Assembly: GCF_016342265.1 (NCBI RefSeq)
Contig: NZ_JAEIOS010000015.1
Span: forward strand, 186,001 to 250,000
Origin: Corynebacterium meridianum
Lineage (GTDB): Bacteria > Actinomycetota > Actinomycetes > Mycobacteriales > Mycobacteriaceae
DNA length: 64,000 nt
Direction: 5' to 3'
Shown here: piece by piece, positions 48,029 through 62,651 of the stretch
Layout of the letters: every line of letters starts with the position of its first letter
How positions within the stretch are numbered: the stretch's first letter is position 1
The notes under the pieces: model-generated
What the model was told of the DNA's origin: nothing
Database searches by the model: none
The model's input: only the letters and a program-made list of their open reading frames with translations
Position numbers and translations under genes: made by a program

Positions 48029-50773
48029 TCAGGCTGTCTTGTTCCTCCGTGAGAGCAGGAAACCTCCGAGAATCAGCGCCATCATTCCGATAATAAAGAG
48101 AGTGATGGTGTTGGCTCCCGTCTGGGCGAGAACTCCCTTTTCGGTGGATGCCGTCTCCCGGTTTGAGCTTTCCGTACTCTTCGGTAGCCCGTTCTCTGGC
48201 GCAGTTTGTGCCTCGGTGGGCTGTTCGACGGGAGTTTTGATTGGAGTGCTCGGGGTCGACGACCCGATACCGGATGAAGGTGATGCTCCCAGAGAGCTTG
48301 AAATTCCGATGAGCGGAATCAGAGGAACAAGCGGGAGGAGCGGGAGCAGAGCACACACCCAACCGCACGAGGCTGAAGACAATCCCGGTACGACGTCGTC
48401 TGCCGGGGTGATGGCGTTGGCGATGTCGTTGTCGGTGAGGGTTTGTCCTTCGGGCCAGTCGTTTCCTTCGGTGGTGACGACGCGTTGTCCGTCTTTGGGG
48501 TCGGGCAGCGCGGTGACGGAAGCTTTGTTGCGGTGCTTCGTGTCGGGGGTGGCCATCGACAGGGTGCCGGTGCAGGTCATTGAGTCGCCGGTGGCGAGTT
48601 TGTCTGCGGGGCAGTCCAGGTCGGTGACGGTGTCGTTGCCGAGGGTGGTTTCATCGGTGACGGTGACGTCGGTCAGGTCGACGGTGCCGGTGTTGGTGAC
48701 GACGATGGTCACGGGTTTGGTGTCGCCGACGGTGAAGGTGACGGGTTTCTGGTCGTCGCCGGTTTGGGTGGTGTCTTTTGCGGGTGCGTCGGCGTTGGCG
48801 TCGTGGCCGTCGATGTACTTGACCAGTTTGATGCTGGGTACGACGTCGTCTGCCGGGGTGATGGCGTTGGCGATGTCGTTGTCGGTGAGGGTTTGTCCTT
48901 CGGGCCAGTCGTTTCCTTCGGTGGTGACGACGCGTTGTCCGTCTTTGGGGTCGGGCAGCGCGGTGACGGAAGCTTTGTTGCGGTGCTTCGTGTCGGGGGT
49001 GGCCATCGACAGGGTGCCGGTGCAGGTCATTGAGTCGCCGGTGGCGAGTTTGTCTGCGGGGCAGTCCAGGTCGGTGACGGTGTCGTTGCCGAGGGTGGTT
49101 TCATCGGTGACGGTGACGTCGGTCAGGTCGACGGTGCCGGTGTTGGTGACGACGATGGTCACGGGTTTGGTGTCGCCGACGGTGAAGGTGACGGGTTTCT
49201 GGTCGTCGCCGGTTTGGGTGGTGTCTTTTGCGGGTGCGTCGGCGTTGGCGTCGTGGCCGTCGATGTACTTGACCAGTTTGATGCTGGGTACGACGTCGTC
49301 GAGCTTCTTGATGAACCCGAAATCAAGGGAGAAGTCCCGTTCGCCTTCTCTAGTCAGCGTCTTTGAGTTCGCGGTCCAGGTACTGGAATCGGTGTAAATG
49401 TCACCCTTGCCAGTCAACGTCGGAGTGTACTTTGCGAGAATATTTCGTGTCTGCTCGTCATCGCGATCAATGGAGACGGTGTATGCTCGGCCAACTTCTC
49501 CGTCCTTCGTGAAGGGAAGGCCGGTGAACAGATATCGACCACTCTGGTCTGTCCGAGTAATATTCTCCTTGACCTCTGAGTAATCCTGGTTCCTGAAGTC
49601 CTTGGTAACATCAGTTCCGTCGATATTCTGGATTTTCAACTTTATTCCAGGAATAGGGAGATCTTCCGGATCCTGGATGCCATTTCCGTTGACATCATAG
49701 AAAACAAAGTCTCCGACTGAAACGGACTTATCGCCGATTCCGGATCCGCCACTTCCGCCGCGGTCGATGGACGCCTGTCCTGAATCGCCCTCATCGGAAG
49801 GGGAACCGTTATTATCGATTCCTGTAACCGAAAACTCATTGTCGAGATAGCGGGAATCGCCACTTTCTGCCCGCATTTTCCCCGTGTAAGAAATCATCAG
49901 GGATTCGTTCTTCAACAGGTAACGACCGTCAGTGAGGGGGATGAAGCGCAGAGAGAATCCGCTCTCATTGCATGAATCCAGGGTCCATCGGGACGAATCG
50001 ACCGGGACGTCACTGATCACCGTGTGTGGATAGGGTGTCCTATTCATTACGGAGATCTGATCACAGTTCGGTGCCCATTTTCCATCAGTTGTATCAGTGA
50101 TGACGACGGGTTTATCGATGTCCTGCTTGGCAGTTCCCAGATAGACAACCCATGCGGGCTGCTCATCGCTCAGATATCCGACCTTACCTCCCGCCTGAAA
50201 CACTCCACCTTCAGTAGGGGCGACCCAATGTGCAGGAAGGTAGGAGTTCCCGACACAGCTGTTAAACGGGAGGGATGTGTAGTCCTTATCTTCTTTCGGA
50301 AGCTGTGTCCAGTCGTTCCATGTAACAGTGAACCAAGTGGTGCCCCGCAGATTGGAGTGCTTTTCCGCGTATTCGGTCAGGGTGAACGTCGCTTTATTGG
50401 ATCCGGAATCCCAGATCCCGGTGGCCACGACTTCATCGCTGCCCGGTGCATGGAGGGTGAGCTCGGACTTTCGCAAGGGTTTGAGCTCTTCGGGGAGGGA
50501 TACCACAAACTGATCGCTTGCATTCACCGGATCACTGAGGGACCAATCAAATTCGACGTCGGCGGTGGCGTCCGGCCCTCCGTTGAGCTTGTTGGATTCT
50601 CCCCCTTTCCAGTTCCATTGCAGGTCGTCAACGATGCAGTTCTCGGCCGCTGTTGCCTGAGGTGTGATGCTGGGTGGGGCAGCTACGGATACGCCACATG
50701 CCAGGGCCAGGGATAGGAGTACCCCAGCTGTTCGCTTGTGATCCCTCCTGAATCCACTGATTGTTAGGGACAT
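48029..50773 (-). CDS. Sortase-anchored surface protein with SdrD-like domain and duplicated DUF11 repeat
   Basis: 914 aa. Signal peptide (cleavage near ATAAE), an unrecognised N-terminal region (about 40-350, several Trp), an SdrD/Cna-B domain (about 390-510, starting VGDFVFYDVNGNG), two identical 150-aa DUF11-type repeats, a hydrophobic Pro-Leu tract (LLPLLPLVPLIPLI), a Ser/Thr-rich stalk, then LAQTG, a helix and RRNKTA. LAxTG is a common corynebacterial sortase variant. ATG 50773 has GGAAAGG 7 bp upstream. The 5' half has lower GC and different codon use from neighbours, suggesting recent acquisition. Confidence 0.88.
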   Translation of the reverse strand: MSLTISGFRRDHKRTAGVLLSLALACGVSVAAPPSITPQATAAENCIVDDLQWNWKGGESNKLNGGPDATADVEFDWSLSDPVNASDQFVVSLPEELKPLRKSELTLHAPGSDEVVATGIWDSGSNKATFTLTEYAEKHSNLRGTTWFTVTWNDWTQLPKEDKDYTSLPFNSCVGNSYLPAHWVAPTEGGVFQAGGKVGYLSDEQPAWVVYLGTAKQDIDKPVVITDTTDGKWAPNCDQISVMNRTPYPHTVISDVPVDSSRWTLDSCNESGFSLRFIPLTDGRYLLKNESLMISYTGKMRAESGDSRYLDNEFSVTGIDNNGSPSDEGDSGQASIDRGGSGGSGIGDKSVSVGDFVFYDVNGNGIQDPEDLPIPGIKLKIQNIDGTDVTKDFRNQDYSEVKENITRTDQSGRYLFTGLPFTKDGEVGRAYTVSIDRDDEQTRNILAKYTPTLTGKGDIYTDSSTWTANSKTLTREGERDFSLDFGFIKKLDDVVPSIKLVKYIDGHDANADAPAKDTTQTGDDQKPVTFTVGDTKPVTIVVTNTGTVDLTDVTVTDETTLGNDTVTDLDCPADKLATGDSMTCTGTLSMATPDTKHRNKASVTALPDPKDGQRVVTTEGNDWPEGQTLTDNDIANAITPADDVVPSIKLVKYIDGHDANADAPAKDTTQTGDDQKPVTFTVGDTKPVTIVVTNTGTVDLTDVTVTDETTLGNDTVTDLDCPADKLATGDSMTCTGTLSMATPDTKHRNKASVTALPDPKDGQRVVTTEGNDWPEGQTLTDNDIANAITPADDVVPGLSSASCGWVCALLPLLPLVPLIPLIGISSSLGASPSSGIGSSTPSTPIKTPVEQPTEAQTAPENGLPKSTESSNRETASTEKGVLAQTGANTITLFIIGMMALILGGFLLSRRNKTA
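48391..49290 (-). repeat. Exact 450-bp tandem duplication
   Basis: Copies 48391-48840 and 48841-49290 appear identical base for base; the first 10 bases recur at 49291-49300. The unit is exactly 150 codons, so copy number can change without a frameshift. Confidence 0.9.
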
Positions 50774-51407
50774 TTTCAAACCTTTCCGAACGAAGTGGTG
50801 CCGCTCCCCAAGCAGCGCTTGCTGCGGTCGAGTTGAAGGCGGAGCCCCATGGGTTCCTGGATAGAGGGAGCTATATTGAAGATATCTTGCAATATTAGAA
50901 TTCTCAAAAGTTTCGTAGAGCGGGGGGTGTAAATTTCCCCCTTTCAAGGCAATGTACAGTTAATCAGCAGCTAGAAGGCAGGAAAGGGGCAGTTGGAACA
51001 CAGCTACCGTTCAGGGTAAATATCTGCTTTGGCCGATTGGGAATAGTAATACCAGTTTTGTTCCTGTGTGTTGGCTGGAAATTGGCGGCCGGGTCGTCTT
51101 TTAGATTTTTTGGTTCGCTATCTAGTTGTGGTTGGCGCCATTGCCGCTGCTTCTATTCCGATAGTGTTTGTCGGAGATTTCTGGCCCTGTGGAGTGTGGT
51201 TGATAATAGGCTCTCCTGATGGAATGGTGGGGCCATGTATTTGGTCAATTAAAAGACCGTGAATCGTTTTACTTTGGCGGTCGATATCGGCGAATTGGGA
51301 CTTTCGCAAGTGTCGGGGCAGGGAAACCACGAAGGCCGGAATGCGGGTAGTATGAGCCTGTGGCACCACCAGTCACAGCAGTCCCATCCGTCGTTGAGGA
51401 GCGCACC
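50774..51407. other. AT-richer intergenic region between surface protein and DUF2599 gene
   Basis: 634 bp of clearly lower GC than flanking DNA. It holds the surface-protein promoter (AT-rich 50870-50910, with palindrome AAGATATCTT at 50880-50889) and, at its end, TAGTAT near 51342, a likely -10 for the DUF2599 gene. Small ORFs around 51037-51262 (one with a hydrophobic stretch) lack good RBSs and are not called. Confidence 0.5.
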
Positions 51408-51911
51408 ATGAAGCCAGCACTGCGTACCCTGGTCCGCTCGGGAACGGCGGCCGGCATCCTCGCGGCCGGACTTGCCACTGTGGCACCCGCATCGGCGACC
51501 CCCGCGGTCCCGGACCCCGAACTCCTCGGTGACGTCCGGGACATTCTGGCCACCATCGATGGCTTCGGTGGGCTGGAGGCCGTAATCGCGCGTCTCAACG
51601 CTCTACCGGATTCGGCGACCCCCACCGATGCCGCGGCACTCGTCGAGGATGTCGATGTGTCGAGCTACCGCGGGGAACCGCGGTACGAGATCACCGTGAC
51701 CGCCGCTGCCGCCACCGCCCCGGACGAGCTGCGCGACGCGATGTGGGAAGACGTGGTGGACAGAGGTGTCCCGGATACCGCGACCCTACGCAACCAATTC
51801 ACCTGCCACTACCACTACCGGGACATACTCGCGGTCAAACCGTCCTGGAACCTCGAGGCAGCCCGCACGGACAAGGGTCACGACGGTTTCGTCGGGGCCC
51901 TCTGCAACTAG
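51408..51911 (+). CDS. Small secreted DUF2599-domain protein
   Basis: 167 aa. Signal peptide (ends near APASA, residue about 31), then a C-terminal DUF2599-type domain (about 125-167: LRNQFTCHYHYRDI ... KPSWNLEAARTDKG ... ALCN) whose two Cys probably form a disulfide. Function unknown; many actinobacteria carry such proteins. ATG 51408 has GAGGAGC 6 bp upstream. It converges on pknG, with 87 bp between stops. Confidence 0.78.
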   Translation: MKPALRTLVRSGTAAGILAAGLATVAPASATPAVPDPELLGDVRDILATIDGFGGLEAVIARLNALPDSATPTDAAALVEDVDVSSYRGEPRYEITVTAAAATAPDELRDAMWEDVVDRGVPDTATLRNQFTCHYHYRDILAVKPSWNLEAARTDKGHDGFVGALCN

Positions 51912-51998
51912 CGACCCCGGTCTCACCATCTTCCGGAGGCGCCACACCGGATGGCACCGACCGCGGGCACATCTCGACAACCGTCGGTGTACGCGCGG

Positions 51999-55416
<3,418 letters not shown>

Positions 55417-55417
<1 letters not shown>

Positions 55418-56853
55418 CACAGGTACTCCTGGAGTCGGGGCCGGATACCCGCCACCGTGGCGACCATCGCCAGCAGGCTCAGCAGAAGGACCATGGATGA
55501 AACCCTGGTCGTCGCGTTCAACCCGTCCGCGATGTAACTGCGCAGAGAGGCCCGGGCGTCGTCGATGAGCGAAGCCAGCGCGGAATCGAGCGAATCGAAG
55601 GCACTGGCCGCTGTGCCGTCGCCGGGATAGCGCTCCACGCCCCGGACACCGAGAGCGGTTTCGAGTGCGGCGGGGTAGTCCCCGGCCGCCTGATCGTCGG
55701 TGAGGGCGGAGTGCGCGCTGCGCCAGTAGACGAGCGACTGCCGGGCCACCTCGGCATTCGCGGAGTTGACGTCCGTCTCGCTCAGCACCGAGTTCTCGTA
55801 GGCGTCCAGAGCCTGCTCGATGGCCCGGGTCGCGGTGAGGAAACCGGCCTTCCCGCTGGAACTCTGCCGCCGCACTAGCGCCAGGGTCTCCTCGGTCCGG
55901 GCCTTCTGTGCCGCGATGCGGGCGTTGGTCAGCGACTCCAGTGGCTGCGAAGCCTCCTCGAAGCTCCGGGTGCCTGCATTCCACGTGACGAGGTTCGCGC
56001 CACCGACCCACAGCAGGGCGACGGTCATCAGGACGGTCGCTGTGACGAACCCCTTGTTCAGCCAGCGCCGTGTCCGGACCGCCAGCCACCGCTGCCCGAG
56101 CAGCAGCAGGAGGATCGCCGCGGCCAACCCCGACAGGGGAACCCACTGCGGTTCGGTCAGCTGCGACTGCTGCTCGCGGACCTCCTCCGACGTCTGTTCG
56201 AACAGTTCCGCCGCGGCGGGAAGGATCTCGGTGCGCATGAGTGCCGAGGCTTCCGCCAGGTATGCCGCACCCACCGGACTACCCGCCCGGCTGTTCGTCC
56301 GTGCCGTCTCCACGAGTCCCGTATAGACGGGGAGCTGGCGCTGGATCTGGGAGATGAGCTGACCCGATCTGCTGTCCAGGTCGGCGACCCCCGCGGCGGC
56401 TCTGGACGCGGCGATGCTCGCGCGGCGGATCGAATCACTGTAGGTCTGCCGGGTCTGCGGGGACTCCACACCCGCCTGCGCGAAACCGGTCGTCGCCGCG
56501 GTGTCCGCCACCGACAATGAAGTGTAGAGATTGTGTGCCGCGTAGGACGTCGGTTCCGTGGTGGTGATCAACGTCCCGAGGGCGTCCTTCCGGGCGGCCG
56601 ACGACTGGGACATGGAGAACCCGGCGGCGAAGATGGCGACCGTGATGATCAGGGCCATCGCCGTCATCTTCCCCGGGGAGGTACGCAGGAAACCGAACGC
56701 CCTGCGCAGCCAGTGGAAGGGCTGACCGAAGGTGTCCTGGGCGAAGGCGAACAGCGGATGCCGGTGACGCTGCCGGTCCATTCCGCTGACCCGGTCCAAC
56801 CAGTGGTCCTGGGTGTCCTCCGGAATCACGGTGGACTGAGGGGCGCCGATCAT
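55417..56853 (-). CDS. glnX: GlnX-like membrane sensor protein
   Basis: 478 aa with about four membrane helices (about 75-95, 255-275, 290-310 and near the end) enclosing large helical extracellular loops. Known partner of GlnH that passes the amino-acid signal to PknG. ATG 56853 is preceded by TATTCT (56860-56865) only 6 bp upstream, indicating a leaderless operon mRNA; the upstream in-frame start lies within the promoter and is rejected. Confidence 0.88.
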
Positions 56854-56859
56854 TTCACA

Positions 56860-56865
56860 AGAATA
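56860..56865 (-). promoter_or_regulatory. -10 box of glnX-glnH-pknG (leaderless start)
   Basis: TATTCT on the minus strand, 6 bp before ATG 56853. Confidence 0.6.
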
Positions 56866-56938
56866 ACCGACCGTCGCGGCTTTCACTGCTGCTGTGCTGA
56901 TGCCACCGACCGGCCACCCCCGGAGGTGGTGACGGGAC

Positions 56939-56944
56939 TAATGT
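56939..56944 (+). promoter_or_regulatory. -10 box of the NUDIX-thi operon (leaderless start)
   Basis: TAATGT, 8 bp before ATG 56953. There is no leader long enough for a TPP riboswitch. Confidence 0.55.
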
Positions 56945-56952
56945 TGGGGGCT

Positions 56953-57489
56953 ATGAAAGGTGACGGAAACGGTTGGTCCGCGGGCCCCGGGGGCGCGCGG
57001 TGCTGGGGGATTCACGGTGCCGCCGGGCTACTGCTCGTCGCGGACGGTTCCGACACCCGCGGAGGGAAGGGATCCGGGCCCCTACGCATCCTCATGCAGC
57101 ATCGTGCCGAATGGACCGCGGACGGGGGCACCTGGGCGCTTCCCGGAGGTGCCCGCGACTCGCACGAATCCGCGGCGGAAGCCGCACTCCGGGAGACGGA
57201 GGAGGAGTGCGCCATCGACACCGACCGCGTGGAGGTTCTCGGAGAGCTGACCACCGCGGGACCCCACGACGCTGATCCGGAACGCCCGGAACTGGCTGGG
57301 GGGTGGACCTACACGACCGTCATAGGCAGGGTGGGGCAACCACTGCCGACCCGGGCGAACCGGGAATCCGTCGAACTACGGTGGGTCGCCCTCGACCGGA
57401 TCACGGACCTGAACCTGATGCCCGCGTTCGCCGCCGCCTGGCCGCGCCTGCGGGACGAACTCGACCGACTCCTGGGAGATGACCGGTGA
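56953..57489 (+). CDS. NUDIX hydrolase, first gene of the thiamine operon
   Basis: 178 aa. The NUDIX box is G-x5-E-x7-RETEEEC (residues about 66-88), with Ala where the last Gly usually stands. NUDIX enzymes cleave nucleoside diphosphates and relatives. Tight coupling to thiE (4-bp overlap, GTGA) suggests cleanup of a thiamine-pathway phosphate, but this is inference. ATG 56953 is chosen by its leaderless promoter; ATG 56941 is an alternative. Confidence 0.85.
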   Translation: MKGDGNGWSAGPGGARCWGIHGAAGLLLVADGSDTRGGKGSGPLRILMQHRAEWTADGGTWALPGGARDSHESAAEAALRETEEECAIDTDRVEVLGELTTAGPHDADPERPELAGGWTYTTVIGRVGQPLPTRANRESVELRWVALDRITDLNLMPAFAAAWPRLRDELDRLLGDDR

Positions 57490-58129
57490 CAACCATCGAT
57501 GAGGCACGCCTCTATCTCGTGACCGACGCCCGATTCCGCGAGGACGGAACCTCGGGGCTCCTCGAGCTCGCCGAGAGCGCCTGCCGTGCCGGAGTCGACA
57601 TAATCCAGCTCCGGCAGAAGAACCCCCGGATCGAGGCGGCCGAGGAACTCGACCTCCTCGCCGCGCTCCGTGAGGTCTGCGACCGGCACGGCACCCTGCT
57701 CGCGGTCAATGACCGCGCCGACATCGCCCACGCCGCCGGCGCCGACGTCCTCCACCTCGGCCAGCGGGACCTCCCCGTCGCCGTGGCCCGACAGATCGTC
57801 GGCCCCGACGTCATCATCGGAAGGTCCTGCCACGATCCCGATCAGGTCGACGCCGCGATCGCGGACCCCGATGTCGACTACTTCTGCACCGGGCCGGTGT
57901 GGGCGACACCCACCAAACCCGGACGCGCGGCGACGGGCCTCGAACTGGTCCGTTACGCGGCGTCCACCGGGACCACCAGACCCTGGTTCGCGATCGGCGG
58001 CATCGACACCACCAACGCGCCCGAGGTCGCGGAAGCTGGCGCCCGGCGGCTCGTGGTGGTGCGCGCCATCGCCGACGCCTGCGACCCGGCCGCTGCTACC
58101 CGGGTACTCAGAGCGGCGGTGGACGGGCG

Positions 58130-58133
<4 letters not shown>
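57486..58133 (+). CDS. thiE: Thiamine-phosphate synthase
   Basis: 215 aa TIM barrel. Joins HMP-PP and thiazole phosphate to thiamine phosphate. Motifs [47 protein letters not shown] and AIGGID are intact. Overlaps the NUDIX gene and thiO by 4 bp each. Confidence 0.95.
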
Positions 58134-60231
<2,098 letters not shown>

Positions 60232-60374
60232 CGGCCTGCCACGGTTCCGGATCCCGGTGGTCGACCGCCGGTGGGTATCCGTGCCCTGCGACCGAGGGGG
60301 ATGCGCCGGGACAAACAGACCCGCCACGGACGGACGATCACCGGTCGGACGGTGAGAATCCTCGCGGCAGGATG

Positions 60375-60434
60375 TGTCGATGACGCGTACATGTCGATGG
60401 GACGTGTCGAAATTCCGGGGGTTTTTCGACACGT
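60375..60434 (+). promoter_or_regulatory. Candidate operator cluster upstream of the fic gene
   Basis: TGTCGA at 60375, 60392 and 60405 and the inverted TCGACA at 60426. The last two form an inverted repeat ACGTGTCGAAA / TTTCGACACGT (60402-60412, 60424-60434; 11-bp spacer) just upstream of the -10 TAAGCT (60448-60453). Fits autoregulation by the protein's own HTH. Confidence 0.5.
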
Positions 60435-60459
60435 TCCCCGAAATGTGTAAGCTTCGTAC

Positions 60460-61566
60460 ATGTGGAAGACACCTGATCTGCCTTACCAGGATCTGCCGGC
60501 ACTACCGCCCTCGTGCCAGGTTGAGACGCCGGGAGTCTTGAAGGCCACGGTGGCTGCAGGTCGGGCACTGGCCAGGCTTGACGGTGCCTGCAAACGACTC
60601 CCTGACCCTACGATGCTCATCAATTTGATTCCTCTGCTCGAAGCACAGGCATCAAACGAAATCGAGAACATCGTGACCACAAACGATGAACTCTTCAAGG
60701 CGGCCCACGGTGCACTATCCGAGATGACACCGCAGGTCAAAGAGGCCCTGCGTTATCGTGAGGCCCTCCATGCAGGCGTCCGCTCACTCGATTCCAGGCC
60801 ACTTACGGCCCAAACTGCGATAGACATCTGTTCCCGGATACACGGGCATTCCGTTGTAATCAGAGATCAACCGGGTACCTACATCGGCAGCTCCGCGAGT
60901 GAAAGGCGTATCTACACTCCACCCGAGGGAAAGGAAGTGATTTGGGAGCACCTCAGTCGCTGGGAACGGTTCCTGCACGCGGATCACGGCCTTGACCCAT
61001 TGACCGTGATGGCTCTCGCGCACTACCAGTTTGAGGCGATCCACCCGTTCTTCGACGGAAACGGACGTACCGGGCGTGTCCTGAACCTTCTCATCCTCAT
61101 TGAGACGGGACTACTGGAATTTCCGATTCTCTATCTGTCCGGGCACATCATGCGACACAAGGACACCTATTATGAACGGTTGAATGCGGTGACCCGCTCC
61201 GATGATTGGGAACCCTGGATTCTCTTCATGATGGAAGGAGTGGAGTCGACCGCACGTTGGACTATGCAGCTCGTTGAAGCAACGGATGATCTTCGAGGCA
61301 ACATGGAGGCACAGATCCGTCAGCTGAATACGAGGATGCCTGCAACAGAGATAGCCCGGCTGTTGTTCACGCAGCCTTATCTTCGCATTGAGAATGTCGT
61401 GGACGCCGGATTGGCGAAGCGCCAGACCGCTTCCAAGTGGTTGGGTGATCTGGCAGAAGCGGGGCTCATCACGAAGGAGAAGGTCGGGCGCCATGTGATC
61501 TTCGTGAATGACCGATTGTTATACACCCTCTTTCACACCCCACTACCGGGGCCACACCTAGGGTAG
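60460..61566 (+). CDS. Class II Fic-domain AMP-transferase with C-terminal winged helix
   Basis: 368 aa. A Fic/DOC N-terminal segment with the inhibitory motif SNEIEN (65-70), the full Fic motif HPFFDGNGRTGR (His195) and a C-terminal winged-helix domain (about 290-355: ATEIARLLFTQPYL ... RQTASKWLGDLAEAGLI). Fic proteins AMPylate targets, and class II members are held inactive by the N-terminal motif. The target is unknown. ATG 60460 is 6 bp after TAAGCT, so it is leaderless. Lower GC than the thi genes; probably acquired. No small antitoxin is seen next to it, as expected for class II. Confidence 0.92.
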   Translation: MWKTPDLPYQDLPALPPSCQVETPGVLKATVAAGRALARLDGACKRLPDPTMLINLIPLLEAQASNEIENIVTTNDELFKAAHGALSEMTPQVKEALRYREALHAGVRSLDSRPLTAQTAIDICSRIHGHSVVIRDQPGTYIGSSASERRIYTPPEGKEVIWEHLSRWERFLHADHGLDPLTVMALAHYQFEAIHPFFDGNGRTGRVLNLLILIETGLLEFPILYLSGHIMRHKDTYYERLNAVTRSDDWEPWILFMMEGVESTARWTMQLVEATDDLRGNMEAQIRQLNTRMPATEIARLLFTQPYLRIENVVDAGLAKRQTASKWLGDLAEAGLITKEKVGRHVIFVNDRLLYTLFHTPLPGPHLG

Positions 61567-61661
61567 TGTGACTTCGCGGGAGAGCCAGCCCAGGGTGTGA
61601 CCTTGCAGCCATCTCGGGGTCATCCGCGCCGGTTCGTGCTTCCTGTGTCACACTGGTGGGC

Positions 61662-62648
61662 ATGATTGAAGTTTCCGGCCTGACCAAGAGCTACCGCGAG
61701 GTCCGTGCCGTCGATGACCTGACCTTCTCGGTCAACCCCGGGGTGGTCACGGGTTTCCTCGGGCCGAACGGTGCGGGCAAGTCGACGACGATGCGGATGA
61801 TTCTGGGGCTCGACAAACCCACAGCGGGCACCGCGACCATCAACGGCGTCCCCTACCGCAAGCTGAAGAACCCGTTCCGGGAGGTCGGGGCGCTTCTCGA
61901 CGCCAAGGCGACCCACCCGAACCGTAGCGCCGCGAACCACCTGAAGTGGATCGCGAAGTCCAACGGGATCCCCAAGCGCCGGGTCGACGAGGTTCTCGGA
62001 CTCGTCGGCCTCACGGATGTGGCGGGCAAGAAGACCGGCGGTTTCTCCCTGGGCATGGGGCAGCGACTCGGCCTCGCGACGGCACTGCTCGGAGACCCGG
62101 GCGTGCTGCTTCTCGACGAGCCGGTCAACGGACTGGATCCCGAGGGGATCCGCTGGGTGCGGGACTTCCTCAAGACTCTCGCCGCTGAGGGTCGTACCGT
62201 TCTGGTGAGTTCCCACATGCTGTCCGAGATGGCCCTGACCGCGGATCACCTCATCGTGATCGGGCGCGGAAAGCTCGTCTCCGACTCGTCGACCTACGAT
62301 TTCATCAAGGAGTCCTCGCGTACCTCGGTGCTCATGCGTACCGAACAGTACAAGGAGTTCACAGCTGTGCTCGAAGAGGAGAACATTCCCTACCGGGAGG
62401 ACCTCGACGAAGAGAAGCGGCCCCTGATCGTCATCGATGACAGAACCACCGACTTCGTCGGTGCCCTCGCCTACTCCACCGGAATCATGGTCAACGAGCT
62501 CACCGAGCGGAAGGCGTCCCTCGAGGAGGCGTTCCTCCAGATGACGGGCCACGCCCAGGAGTACCACGCAGGTGCGAACCCCGGACAGCCGGAGATTCCG
62601 GGAGCTGTACCGACACCGGACGACCAGAAGCTGAACGAGGAGAACTGA
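61662..62648 (+). CDS. ABC exporter ATPase (DrrA/BcrA-like)
   Basis: 328 aa. Walker A (GPNGAGKST), signature FSLGMGQRLGLA, Walker B VLLLDEPVNGLD and switch His (VSSHMLSEM) are complete; this is the DrrA/BcrA subtype. The C-terminal about 90 residues end in a Pro-rich tail. ATG 61662 follows CACACT (61649-61654) by 7 bp. Lies 3 bp before its permease; cargo unknown. Confidence 0.9.
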   Translation: MIEVSGLTKSYREVRAVDDLTFSVNPGVVTGFLGPNGAGKSTTMRMILGLDKPTAGTATINGVPYRKLKNPFREVGALLDAKATHPNRSAANHLKWIAKSNGIPKRRVDEVLGLVGLTDVAGKKTGGFSLGMGQRLGLATALLGDPGVLLLDEPVNGLDPEGIRWVRDFLKTLAAEGRTVLVSSHMLSEMALTADHLIVIGRGKLVSDSSTYDFIKESSRTSVLMRTEQYKEFTAVLEEENIPYREDLDEEKRPLIVIDDRTTDFVGALAYSTGIMVNELTERKASLEEAFLQMTGHAQEYHAGANPGQPEIPGAVPTPDDQKLNEEN

Positions 62649-62651
62649 CAC

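Noticed and set aside
48391..49290. Direct repeats as a possible CRISPR array
   Set aside because: Only two long, adjacent, identical coding units without spacers.
47925..49397. 490-aa plus-strand open frame through the 450-bp repeats
   Set aside because: Antisense shadow of the sortase-anchored protein, which has a signal peptide, domains and an anchor on the other strand.
51037..51262. Short open frames of 60-64 aa, one with a hydrophobic stretch
   Set aside because: Weak starts, no RBS and overlapping frames in AT-rich intergenic DNA; could be a gene remnant but not supportable.
56854..56952. TPP riboswitch upstream of the thiamine operon
   Set aside because: Only 99 bp between divergent starts, no THI-box-like sequence, and the promoter abuts the start codon.
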